DNA of 64,000 nt from Nitrospira sp. (lineage in GTDB: Bacteria; Nitrospirota; Nitrospiria; Nitrospirales; Nitrospiraceae): assembly GCA_029194535.1 (NCBI GenBank), contig JARFXR010000001.1, positions 434,001 through 498,000 on the forward strand. The letters run 5' to 3'. Below, piece by piece: positions 54,704-64,000 of this stretch. How positions within the stretch are numbered: the first letter of the stretch is position 1; each line of letters starts with the position of its first letter. The notes beneath the pieces are model-generated. The model was not told the DNA's origin and ran no database searches. It worked only from the letters and a program-made list of their open reading frames with translations. The position numbers and the translations under genes are program-made.

Positions 54704-54739
54704 GACGGGCTCCGTTTCGTCCGCGAAACGGAGCCCGTC
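54704..54739 (+). promoter_or_regulatory. Perfect 16-bp hairpin between nxrA and nxrB
   Basis: GACGGGCTCCGTTTCG (54704-54719) pairs perfectly with 54724-54739 around a TCCG tetraloop, 9 bp after the nxrA stop. No T-run follows (CCCGTACCC), so it is more likely an mRNA stability or processing element, or a partial (Rho-independent-like) attenuator, than a full terminator. Confidence 0.7.
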
Positions 54740-54845
54740 CCCGTACCCAATGAAGTGAGCATGCTAAGAAGGATCGACGTAGTGACATGCTCGCCTGCCT
54801 GTCGGCGTGTAAGCCGAAATGAACGAACGAGAATGGGGAGAGGCA

Positions 54846-54867
54846 ACAGGTTCAAAAGCAAACCTGT
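54846..54867 (+). promoter_or_regulatory. Small hairpin upstream of nxrB ribosome site
   Basis: ACAGGTT (54846-54852) pairs with AACCTGT (54861-54867) around an 8-nt loop, ending 12 nt before the AAGGAGG site. It might affect nxrB translation or mark a processed 5' end. Confidence 0.4.
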
Positions 54868-54893
54868 AACCAGTCCCCCAAGGAGGATTCACA

Positions 54894-56183
54894 ATGCCAG
54901 AAGTCTATAACTGGCAACTGGGACGGAAGATGCTGTATCCGTATGAGGAGCGGCATCCGAAGTGGCAGTTTGCCTTTGTGTTCAATATCAACCGGTGTTT
55001 GGCGTGTCAGACGTGTTCGATGGCGGACAAGTCGACCTGGCTGTTTTCGAAGGGCCAGGAATACATGTGGTGGAACAACGTGGAGACCAAGCCGTACGGG
55101 GGGTATCCGCAGTTCTACGACGTGAAGATCACGCAGTTGATCGAGCAAGTGAACCCGGGGGGGCAGGTGTGGAACGTGCGGGTGGGCCGCAAGCACCATG
55201 CGCCCTACGGGGTGTTCGAAGGGATGACCATTTTTGACGCGGGGGCCAAGGTGGGCCAGGCGGCGATTGGGTACATTCCGACGGACCAGGAATGGCGCTT
55301 CGTGAACATCTACGAGGACACGGCGACCTCGATGCGCTCGTTGGTGGAGGGCATTGATCGGTCGGGGTTCTCGCGCGATGAGCCGTGGCGGCTGTCCGGC
55401 AGTTCGCTGCCGGAGCACGAGACGTTCTTCTTCTACCTGCAGCGGATTTGCAATCACTGCACCTACCCCGGCTGTTTGGCCGCCTGCCCGCGCAAGGCGA
55501 TCTATAAGCGGCCGGAGGACGGCATCGTGTTGATCGACCAGAACCGGTGCCGGGGGTACAAGAAGTGCGTGGAGCAGTGTCCGTTCAAGAAGCCGATGTA
55601 CCGGGGGACGACCCGGGTGTCGGAGAAGTGCATTGCGTGCTATCCCCGGATCGAGGGGAAGGACCCGCTGACGGGCGGCGAGCCGATGGAAACGCGCTGT
55701 ATGGCGGCCTGCGTGGGGAAGATCCGCATGCAGAGCCTGGTGCGCATCGGCGAGGACGGCCTGTGGGCGGAGGATCGGTGGCACCCCCTGTACTACACCA
55801 TTCGGGTGGAGCAGGTGGCGCTGCCCTTGTATCCGCAGTGGGGCACGGAGCCCAATGGCTACTACATTCCGCCGCGGCACAGCCCGCGGGGCTATGCCCG
55901 GCAGATGTTCGGCCCGGGCGTGGACAATGCCATTGAGAAGTATCTGGTGCCGAGCCGGGAGTTGTTGGCGGTCCTCCAGCTCTGGAGAGCCAGCCAGCAG
56001 ATCGTCTTCCGGTATGACGTCATTCCGGGCCCGAAGGTGTTTGAGACCCAGATTCACGGCAAGCGGTTCGAGATGTACAACGATACCGTGCTGGGCTTCA
56101 ACAAGTCGGGCAAGGAAGTGGCGCGCATTCAGGTCGAAGAGCCGATCTATGTCAGACCCGCCGAACGGGTGAACTGGCTGTAG
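54894..56183 (+). CDS. nxrB: Nitrite oxidoreductase beta subunit NxrB
   Basis: This 429-aa iron-sulfur electron-transfer subunit passes electrons from NxrA onward. Four cysteine clusters are visible: NRCLACQTCSMADKSTW, ICNHCTYPGCLAACPRKAI, NRCRGYKKCVEQCPFKKPM and KCIACYPRIEG with TRCMAACVGKIRMQ. They give three [4Fe-4S] and one [3Fe-4S]-type site, as in the family. There is no signal peptide, so export would be by hitch-hiking with Tat-exported NxrA. ATG 54894 follows AAGGAGG. It is separated from nxrA by 199 bp with a strong hairpin. Tandem hairpins follow its stop. Confidence 0.97.
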   Translation: MPEVYNWQLGRKMLYPYEERHPKWQFAFVFNINRCLACQTCSMADKSTWLFSKGQEYMWWNNVETKPYGGYPQFYDVKITQLIEQVNPGGQVWNVRVGRKHHAPYGVFEGMTIFDAGAKVGQAAIGYIPTDQEWRFVNIYEDTATSMRSLVEGIDRSGFSRDEPWRLSGSSLPEHETFFFYLQRICNHCTYPGCLAACPRKAIYKRPEDGIVLIDQNRCRGYKKCVEQCPFKKPMYRGTTRVSEKCIACYPRIEGKDPLTGGEPMETRCMAACVGKIRMQSLVRIGEDGLWAEDRWHPLYYTIRVEQVALPLYPQWGTEPNGYYIPPRHSPRGYARQMFGPGVDNAIEKYLVPSRELLAVLQLWRASQQIVFRYDVIPGPKVFETQIHGKRFEMYNDTVLGFNKSGKEVARIQVEEPIYVRPAERVNWL

Positions 56184-56196
56184 GCCGGCCCGGCAA

Positions 56197-56267
56197 GCCC
56201 GCGGACTCCGGTCCGCGGGCGGTCGAGCACGGAAGGGCAGAGTCTGCATCGCAAGACTCTGCCCTTC
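56197..56267 (+). terminator. Tandem strong hairpins after nxrB
   Basis: First hairpin: GCCCGCGGAC (56197-56206) and GTCCGCGGGC (56211-56220), loop TCCG. Second: GAAGGGCAGAGTCT (56232-56245) and AGACTCTGCCCTTC (56254-56267), loop of 8. Both are perfect. No long T-run follows, so termination may be partial or hairpin-only; they also could protect the nxrB 3' end. Confidence 0.6.
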
Positions 56268-56332
56268 GTCTATCAGCCCCGCCCCGGATGACCTCGTACG
56301 GTGCGGAGCTTGGGATCGGAAGGAAGGGCGCG

Positions 56333-56977
56333 GTGCAACGACGGAGCACAGTCTGGGCGTACCTTGGCACGGGCCTCCTCCTTCTGCTGTTTTTTGCAGC
56401 GGAGCAAGCCTATATGCTCAAGCAGTGGCACGAGGCTTCCGACACGCAGGAACTCCGCAATGCGATCACGGTGCAAGTTCTGCAGCTTCGGCGGCTGGCG
56501 ACCGATATCGACAGCGGGTTTCGCGGATACGCGCTGATGCGGCAGAGCGTGTTCCTCGTGCCGGTGGTGGCGGCCGAAGCGGAAATTTCGCGCGCGTTGG
56601 AGCGGTTGACCGAGCTGACGGAGAAGACTCCGCCGCTTCAGGGGGGCGTCCAGGTGCTCAAGCGGCGTTTGGAAGAATTGGTCGAGACGAAACGCCGGCT
56701 GACGTTCATGATCGGATCGGGTCAGCAGGAAGAAGTCCTCAGCTATGTTCGCAGCGGGGAGGGCGTGGCGCTGGCCCAGACGATTACCCACGTGTTCGAC
56801 GATTTGGATGCCAAGATCGAGCGGGAGTTCGGCGAGGCGGACCTATCTCAATCCGGACCATGGAGGCAGGTCATGTGGCAGCTCGTGGCGGCTCAGGCCG
56901 GCGCCGTGGTCGTCGGCCTGCTCATCATGAAACTGCTGTCGGTCGTCTTTGCCGTTCCCCGCCGAGTGGAGACGTGA
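56333..56977 (+). CDS. CHASE3-like two-helix membrane sensor protein
   Basis: This 214-aa inner-membrane protein (if it starts at GTG 56333, preceded by AAGGAAGG) has a first helix near the N-terminus (WAYLGTGLLLLLFFAAEQAYML). A periplasmic domain of about 140 residues (HEASDTQELRNAITVQVLQLRRLATDIDSGFRGYALMRQSVFLVPVV) matches the four-helix CHASE3 layout. A second helix follows (LVAAQAGAVVVGLLIMKLLSVVF), and then the protein ends. No kinase, HAMP or cyclase domain is present, which is unusual for CHASE3. It lies between nxrB and the GAF-sigma54 activator and may signal to it by interaction (inference). An ATG at 56288 is the alternative start. Confidence 0.78.
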   Translation: MQRRSTVWAYLGTGLLLLLFFAAEQAYMLKQWHEASDTQELRNAITVQVLQLRRLATDIDSGFRGYALMRQSVFLVPVVAAEAEISRALERLTELTEKTPPLQGGVQVLKRRLEELVETKRRLTFMIGSGQQEEVLSYVRSGEGVALAQTITHVFDDLDAKIEREFGEADLSQSGPWRQVMWQLVAAQAGAVVVGLLIMKLLSVVFAVPRRVET

Positions 56978-57205
56978 AGCGGGACGAGTCGTGGTCCGGT
57001 CTGTCGCGGGCCGATCGCCGTGGGGTTCGATTGCGACTCCGGTGAGAGAATCGGCAATCGAGCAAAGGTCAACGTCCGGGAAGTCAAGCGCCGGATCGCA
57101 CGATTCGACACCGTACGCGCTCCCGCCTTGCGCTCGGGCGAAGGGCTCACGTATCCTGTTCAACGAGGCTCCGAAGGGAGCCTTTCTAGTCGCGGAGAGA
57201 CGCGG

Positions 57206-58732
<1,527 letters not shown>

Positions 58733-59148
58733 GCGGTCCAGCAATCCGCGACTGCTCGCGGATCTCCGTGACATTTCGCGATCGTCTCCCCGTCCATTCC
58801 GGCTCTCGCGAAAGCGGGCGCCCTGCTTCCTTTGAATACTCGGAGGAATTCGTCGATCTCCCGCCGCCGCATCTTCGGCATGCCTGTTGCTCCCTGCGAT
58901 TCGTTGTGCAGGCCGACGATATTGCCATGTTCTCTGCTCGGACGGCGGAGCCGTCATCAGAGAGGGACAGTAATCCGAAGAACCTCGAATACGGCATCCA
59001 CCTGTACGCGCTTCCGTAGACCAGTTTCGAGGCTCCGACGGCGCCGCGGGATCGCGGCGTGACCTGGCCGAGGGCATCCACCGGTAGAGCAAAATTGTGG
59101 CCGTTTCGGCCAGACGTGTGATCCAAACTCTTGAGAGGGGAAACTATC
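58733..59148 (+). other. Leader/intergenic region of the multicopper oxidase gene
   Basis: This 416-bp region holds a sigma54-like element (58875-58891), a CGCCGCG-GGAT-CGCGGCG hairpin (59042-59059) and a small TGGCCG-TTT-CGGCCA hairpin (59098-59112). The MCO ribosome site GAGAGGGGA lies just before the ATG. Open frames across it look spurious. Confidence 0.6.
58875..58891 (+). promoter_or_regulatory. Candidate sigma54 (-24/-12) promoter upstream of MCO gene
   Basis: CGGCATGCCTGTTGCT matches the sigma54 consensus TGGCACG-N4-TTGCT at most positions and has the invariant GG and GC exactly 10 nt apart. The -12 half is perfect (TTGCT). It lies about 260 nt upstream of the multicopper oxidase start and just downstream of a sigma54 activator gene. 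Chance matches are possible. Confidence 0.45.
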
Positions 59149-62100
59149 ATGCAGAGGCGTGGTACGCAGTATCGTTCGTGGGCAGGAATTCTGTGCGCGG
59201 TGACTCTGATTCTGGCGGGCAACGACGCGGAGGCTCAATCCACCACTCATGATACCCATCATGAGAATGAGGGTGCACCGACGACGGCCGCGTGGGCTGA
59301 ACGATTGAAAGGCCAGACGATCGTCGAGGACACGATGGAGGGTCGTCCGGACCGCACGGCGATGGTCGAACGCCAGCATCATCGCATCATGGAGCAGATG
59401 GAACGCGACGCCGAGGCGCAACGGGCGAGCGGGTATTTCAACAACGTGAATATGATGCACCAATACGGCGCCGGTAACCAGGACGTGCTGCTGATATCCG
59501 ACTCAGGCGCCGAGCCCGTGCAGACGGGAGGCGGGCGCTGCCCAGCGGCCGCGCCGGTCCGGAAGTACGACGTTTCGGCGATCAACGTCGAGATTTCGCT
59601 CAACATGTGGCTCGACTATTACCCAGGCTACATGTACGTGTTGACCGAGAACATCGAGCATGTGCGCGAAGAGGAAGCCGCGAATCGCGCGGCCCGCGAA
59701 AAGGACGGCTACGATCCCGGGGCCGTCAAAAACGGATTGCAGAGTCAGTGGATTCAGCCGCTGGTGATCCGGGGCAATCAAGGAGACTGCGTCAAGATGA
59801 CGCTGCGCAATCAACTCGAGGGTGGGGAGGAAGTCAGTCTCAATATCCATGGATCCAGCATGGTGGTCGCGTCGACCGGTCAGCCGGCGACGACGACGAA
59901 CCCGGACAGTGTGGTGGCTCAAGGCAAGGCCGCGGAGTTCGAATGGTATATCCCGCCGACGCAACAGGAGGGCGGGCGCCAGTTCCATTCCTACAGCAAT
60001 GATCGCGAGTTGACGGTGATGGGCCTGTTCGGGGCCTTCGTCGTCGAACCGAAGGGATCCGAGTACCTGGATCCGATCGGCAGCGGCGATCCGACGCCGA
60101 TGGCCAGCGGATGGCAGGCGATCATCAAGAACGGCACCGGTCCGGATTTTCGTGAATTTGTGCTGATGTATCACGAAGTCGGCGACGAGGCCTTCAGGCC
60201 GCTGAACAAGAAGGGCGATTTTCTCCCACAGCGCGATCCGTTGACCGACGTCTACCGGCCGGTGGCTCGCGCCCTCAACTATCGTAGCGAGCCCTTCGGC
60301 ATCGACAACATGCAGACGCAGCACGAGTACTTCGGGTTCGAAGACGAATCCATGGCCTACAGCGCCTATACGTTCGGTGATCCGGCGACCACCGTCCCGC
60401 GCAGCTATCTGGGAGATCCGGCCAAGTTTCGCTTAGTGCACGGGGGATCGGAGGTCTTTCACTCCCACCATCCTCATGGCGGGTCGATCCGGTGGCCGCG
60501 CAGCCCGCGCGCGATCGATGAAATGCCCTTGTGGCATACGGCCAAGAACGGGCCGGTCAAGTACCCGGTGATCAGGACCAAGTCCGACCGGGTCGACGTC
60601 GAGGTCATCGGTCCGTCCGAGACGATGGACCTGGAGACGGAATGCGGCTCGGGCCTCTGTCAGCAATTGGCCGGCGACTTCCTGTTCCATTGCCACGTCG
60701 CGCACCACTACATCGCCGGCATGTGGGGGTATTGGCGGGTCTACAACACGTTGCAGCAAGGGGAGGTCCACAATGATACGATGCCGGCTCTTCGCGAACT
60801 CCCAGACCGGACGGGTCGTATTCAAGCCGGTGTGACATCGGATCAGCTCATCGGTCGCACAGTGGACTGGTTCGGCAAGACGTTCACCATCGTCAAGGAT
60901 GGGAAGACGGATTGGAAGGCTTTGCCTGCCGTGGTCCAGGTAAAGGATTGGGTCGCCATGCAGCTGCCGCCGCAGGGGCAGCCGGGCCACAAAGACGACG
61001 AACGAGGCCAGACCAACTCGTACGACGCCAGCGTGTTGGATTGGGCGTGGCAGGGGGACCGTGCGATGACTGAGCGGGAGAATACGGTGGAGAATCCGCG
61101 ATATCAATCGACGGCACCCGGCAAGCGACTGCCGATCCTGTTCGAGAGCGCCACCGGCAAGATCGCCTGGCCGCATCTGAAGCCGCACTTCGGCCGACGC
61201 GTGCCCTTCTCCCAGAACCACAATCCGTCTCCGTGGCTCGACATGATCCATTTGGAGGAAGACGGAGCGCCCAGCTCCTATCCGGCAAAGCCGGGAGAGA
61301 ACGGGCGCTGGAGCATGTGTCCGGAGAACGCAGGCTCCAAGAAGTATAACGTGCATTTCATTCAGACGCCGATGACGCTCGCCGACAAGCAGGGCGATAC
61401 GCCGGCGATCGAGGACAAGGACGGCCTGATTTATGTGTTGCACGAGGAAGAGGCTCAGGTTCGGAAAAGCGCGATCAAGTATCCGCTCGTCGTGCGGGCG
61501 AATATCTACGATTGTATCGATTGGATGCTCACCAGCGAGTGGGAAGACGACGACCATATCAACTTCCATTCGTCGAAGATCAACACGCACTGGCATTTTC
61601 TGCAATTCGACAACCAATCGTCAGACGGTGTGATCACCGGGTTTTCGTACGAGCAGTCGGTGCGTCCGTTCACGATGTTACAGAAAAAGGTCAACAAAGG
61701 GCTGCCGTTGCCGATGAATACGACGTTCACCAAGGCCGCCAAGAAGGGCGAGCGGGTGATCACGGTCAAGAATGCCGCTCAGTACCATCCGAACGTGGAG
61801 CTTCTGATCGGTGCGGACAATGTCGGAGGCAACGAAATCGGACGCGTGAAGTCCATCAAGGGAAACCAGATCACGTTGTATCGACCCTTGAGGAATGACC
61901 ATCCGGTGAACGATATCGTGACGGTCGAGTTCGTCCGCCAGCGATTCTGGGTGGACTCCGACGTGGGCACCGTCTTCTGGCACGATCACGCGTTGGGTCG
62001 GGTGACCTGGCCGCACGGTGGGTTCGGGACGATCATCATCGAACCGGTCGGTTCAACGTATCACGATCCGAAGACGGGCAAGCCGATTAGGAGCGGACCG

Positions 62101-63993
62101 TTGGCCGACATCCGGACCGCCGAACCGGTGGGCTACGGAGTCAACGGCAGCTTCCGCGAGTTGCTGGTGCAGCTCAATGACACCGTGCCGCACACGGTGA
62201 ACATCGTCACGGCGGGGAATCCCCCTGGGCAGCCGATCGAGGTGGCCCTCGAGGCCGGGAAAACCGTATCGTTCCCGATGCCGGAGAATATTCCGATGAC
62301 GCCGATGCCCTTCCTCAACGGCGGGACTCATACGACAGGAGGCGGCTTGAATTTCAAGGCCGAACCTATCTCCAGCCGCTTGCTGTCGAATCCGGATGCG
62401 TCCAAGCTGTTCAGCAGCGCCGTTCACGGCGATCCCTACACGCCGATGGTGCGCGCGTATCTGGGCGACACGGTGGTGTTCCGCCTGCTTCAGACCATGG
62501 CGAACGAAACGATGGTCTGGACGCTGTCCGGCCATACGTATCTGACCGAACGCTATGCGGGCGACGCCAACCGGAAGAACTCGATTCATATCGGAATCGC
62601 CGAACGCTACGATCTCGTGGTTCCGCAAGCCGGAGGCCCGCGGCTTCAGCCTGGGGACTACATCCACTTCAACGGCCGCACCTCCAAGCTCTCGGAAGGT
62701 GCGTGGAGCATCATGCGGGTGCTGGATAAAGAAGCGCCGGACCTGCAGAAGCTGCCGGCCGGCTACAGCCGCAGGAACAACATCCCGCAGCCGCTTCCGG
62801 TCTGTCCGCCGGACGCTCCGGTGAAAAGCTTCAACGTGGCGGCGTTGGATTATCCCTCGATGAAGCTGAATCTGAAGGCTCCTGATGTGATCGAAGTGGA
62901 CTTCGAACGGACGATCCAAATGGTGAACCCCAACGCGAAGATCTACGCGTTGGAGGAGGAAGTCGCCAGGGTTGGCAGCGGGCTGCAGCCGATGCCACTG
63001 ACGTTGCGGGCCAATGTCGGAGACTGTCTCAAAATCAAACTGACCAACCGGATGAAGGAGGGTCGAGCCTCGTTCTCCGCCATCGGTTTGGCATTCGACC
63101 CCAAAGATTCGCTCGGGGCGAACGTCGGGAACAATCCCGGCGATCAGACGGTTTCGCCGGGAGAGAGCCGCACCTACACGTACTATGCGGACCCATTCCT
63201 GGGAGAGACCGCATCGCTGGTATGGGACTGGGGCAATGTGATGCTCAATCCTCGGAGCGGACTCTATGGAGCGGTGGTGATCGGTCCGAAGGGCGCCCAG
63301 TATCGGGATCCCAAGACCGGTGCAGATATCTCGACCAAGAACAGCTGGGTGGCCGATGTCATCGTAGACCGGACCATTCAGGGGTATGAGCACCGCGTCA
63401 ACTACCGCGATGTGGCGCTGTTCTTCCAGGACGAGGACAATATCATCGGGACGAGCTTCATGCCCTACGTGCAGAACACGGCGGGTTTGACCGCCGTCAA
63501 CTACCGTGCGGAACCCTATAGGTTCCGCCAGGACACCGGGTGCAGCCTGGGGAAGGTGTTCCAGCCCTGCGTGGTGGACAAGCCTGAGGATCCTGCGACC
63601 CCGATCATCGAGGCCCATGCCGGAGATCCGGTGCGGATCCACGTGTTTGGGGCCAGCAACGAGCAGAACGGCATGTTCAGCGTCGAACGTCATGAATGGC
63701 CGATCGAGCCCTTCATGCGCGGAGCCGACATGATCAGCGTGGTGGAGTTCTCAGGGTCTGAGACCCTGGATGCCTTCCTCCCTAGCGCCGGAGGCCCATT
63801 CCGAATGCCGGGCGACTATGTCTGGAGCAACCAGCGGCTGCCCTATTCGCAGTCCGGGCAATGGGGCTATCTGCGCGTGCTCCCTGCAGGCGACCAGCGC
63901 ATCAAAGGCCTATCGAGCATTCGTCCGGGGGTCAAGCAGGCCGACTCCGAGACTCCGCCTCGGATCGGTCCTGTGTCTTCCGTGATGCGCTGA
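59149..63993 (+). CDS. Giant multicopper oxidase (three cupredoxin modules)
   Basis: This 1614-aa exported multicopper oxidase has signal peptide SWAGILCAVTLILAGNDAEA. Copper motifs: NIHGSS (H234), FHSYS (H280), FHSHHPHG (H438, H440, H441, H443) and a full type-1/type-3 site H514-C-H-x3-H520-x4-M525. A second partial set has FHSSKINTHWH (H807, H814, H816) and WHDHALG (H945, H947). A module beginning with 'CP..AP.k.ynV' and continuing to 'iYvL.EE…PL..RaN.gDC…N' occurs three times (near residues 131, 724, 1219). It probably oxidises a metal or organic donor with O2 outside the membrane. Size recalls Mn-oxidising MofA/McoA proteins, but the substrate is unknown. ATG 59149 follows GAGAGGGGA; the gene ends 7 bp before the window edge. 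Confidence 0.93.
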   Translation: MQRRGTQYRSWAGILCAVTLILAGNDAEAQSTTHDTHHENEGAPTTAAWAERLKGQTIVEDTMEGRPDRTAMVERQHHRIMEQMERDAEAQRASGYFNNVNMMHQYGAGNQDVLLISDSGAEPVQTGGGRCPAAAPVRKYDVSAINVEISLNMWLDYYPGYMYVLTENIEHVREEEAANRAAREKDGYDPGAVKNGLQSQWIQPLVIRGNQGDCVKMTLRNQLEGGEEVSLNIHGSSMVVASTGQPATTTNPDSVVAQGKAAEFEWYIPPTQQEGGRQFHSYSNDRELTVMGLFGAFVVEPKGSEYLDPIGSGDPTPMASGWQAIIKNGTGPDFREFVLMYHEVGDEAFRPLNKKGDFLPQRDPLTDVYRPVARALNYRSEPFGIDNMQTQHEYFGFEDESMAYSAYTFGDPATTVPRSYLGDPAKFRLVHGGSEVFHSHHPHGGSIRWPRSPRAIDEMPLWHTAKNGPVKYPVIRTKSDRVDVEVIGPSETMDLETECGSGLCQQLAGDFLFHCHVAHHYIAGMWGYWRVYNTLQQGEVHNDTMPALRELPDRTGRIQAGVTSDQLIGRTVDWFGKTFTIVKDGKTDWKALPAVVQVKDWVAMQLPPQGQPGHKDDERGQTNSYDASVLDWAWQGDRAMTERENTVENPRYQSTAPGKRLPILFESATGKIAWPHLKPHFGRRVPFSQNHNPSPWLDMIHLEEDGAPSSYPAKPGENGRWSMCPENAGSKKYNVHFIQTPMTLADKQGDTPAIEDKDGLIYVLHEEEAQVRKSAIKYPLVVRANIYDCIDWMLTSEWEDDDHINFHSSKINTHWHFLQFDNQSSDGVITGFSYEQSVRPFTMLQKKVNKGLPLPMNTTFTKAAKKGERVITVKNAAQYHPNVELLIGADNVGGNEIGRVKSIKGNQITLYRPLRNDHPVNDIVTVEFVRQRFWVDSDVGTVFWHDHALGRVTWPHGGFGTIIIEPVGSTYHDPKTGKPIRSGPLADIRTAEPVGYGVNGSFRELLVQLNDTVPHTVNIVTAGNPPGQPIEVALEAGKTVSFPMPENIPMTPMPFLNGGTHTTGGGLNFKAEPISSRLLSNPDASKLFSSAVHGDPYTPMVRAYLGDTVVFRLLQTMANETMVWTLSGHTYLTERYAGDANRKNSIHIGIAERYDLVVPQAGGPRLQPGDYIHFNGRTSKLSEGAWSIMRVLDKEAPDLQKLPAGYSRRNNIPQPLPVCPPDAPVKSFNVAALDYPSMKLNLKAPDVIEVDFERTIQMVNPNAKIYALEEEVARVGSGLQPMPLTLRANVGDCLKIKLTNRMKEGRASFSAIGLAFDPKDSLGANVGNNPGDQTVSPGESRTYTYYADPFLGETASLVWDWGNVMLNPRSGLYGAVVIGPKGAQYRDPKTGADISTKNSWVADVIVDRTIQGYEHRVNYRDVALFFQDEDNIIGTSFMPYVQNTAGLTAVNYRAEPYRFRQDTGCSLGKVFQPCVVDKPEDPATPIIEAHAGDPVRIHVFGASNEQNGMFSVERHEWPIEPFMRGADMISVVEFSGSETLDAFLPSAGGPFRMPGDYVWSNQRLPYSQSGQWGYLRVLPAGDQRIKGLSSIRPGVKQADSETPPRIGPVSSVMR

Positions 63994-64000
63994 TCGGATC

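Overview
The window looks like a chromosomal segment of a nitrite-oxidising Nitrospira-type bacterium (Nitrospirota). The strongest evidence is a complete periplasmic-type nitrite oxidoreductase pair, nxrA (Tat-like signal SRRQFLK, 1145 aa) and nxrB (429 aa, cysteine-rich ferredoxin-like), near the right end. The DNA is GC-rich, genes are tightly packed, and several convergent neighbours overlap at their 3' ends. Lineage is inferred from gene content; no rRNA is present.

Layout. 96-3535: kdpD-kdpE potassium two-component system. 3540-6179: two divergent paralogous outer-membrane barrel proteins. 6112-9833: a lipoprotein, a small secreted protein, an M20 peptidase and aat. 9877-13855 (minus): a repeat-containing secreted protein, an ECF sigma factor, a soluble zinc-type anti-sigma factor, a c-type cytochrome and a large secreted protein of unknown function. 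13980-17367: a PAS-like protein, der, a YrfG-like HAD hydrolase and a methyltransferase. 17799-18533: an outer-membrane protein gene broken by one in-frame TAG. 18659-23941: housekeeping genes leuS-lptE-holA, rpsT and pyrF. 24022-26766: tRNA-His carrying a small decayed integrative island (18-bp att-like direct repeats, frameshifted integrase, membrane protein gene). 26875-33913: S1/P1 nuclease and secretin genes, divergent from a 1303-aa TPR/membrane protein. 34062-43731: Tat-type amidohydrolase, AIM24 protein, M48 protease, metallophosphatase, DUF3015 and DUF4105 proteins, a TRL-like lipoprotein with its own consensus promoter and terminator, an outer-membrane protein, an alpha/beta hydrolase and mlaA. 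43756-46043 (minus): tdh-kbl threonine degradation. 46136-50452: TonB-C-like, YceI, alcohol dehydrogenase, LolA-like and SUMF1-like proteins. 50616-50747: a 132-bp palindromic MITE-like element. 51257-63993: nxrA-nxrB, a CHASE3-like membrane protein, a GAF-sigma54 activator and a giant 1614-aa multicopper oxidase.

How the parts fit. The right end reads as a respiratory/redox module. NxrAB oxidises nitrite in the periplasm. The membrane sensor-like protein plus the sigma54 activator suggest inducible control. A sigma54-like -24/-12 element lies in the leader of the multicopper oxidase gene, which suggests (inference) that the activator controls that enzyme. The oxidase is built from three repeated cupredoxin modules and is in the size class of bacterial Mn(II) oxidases such as MofA/McoA. 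It is the best candidate here for a poorly described system. Much of the rest concerns the cell envelope (barrels, LptE, MlaA, secretin, lipoproteins).
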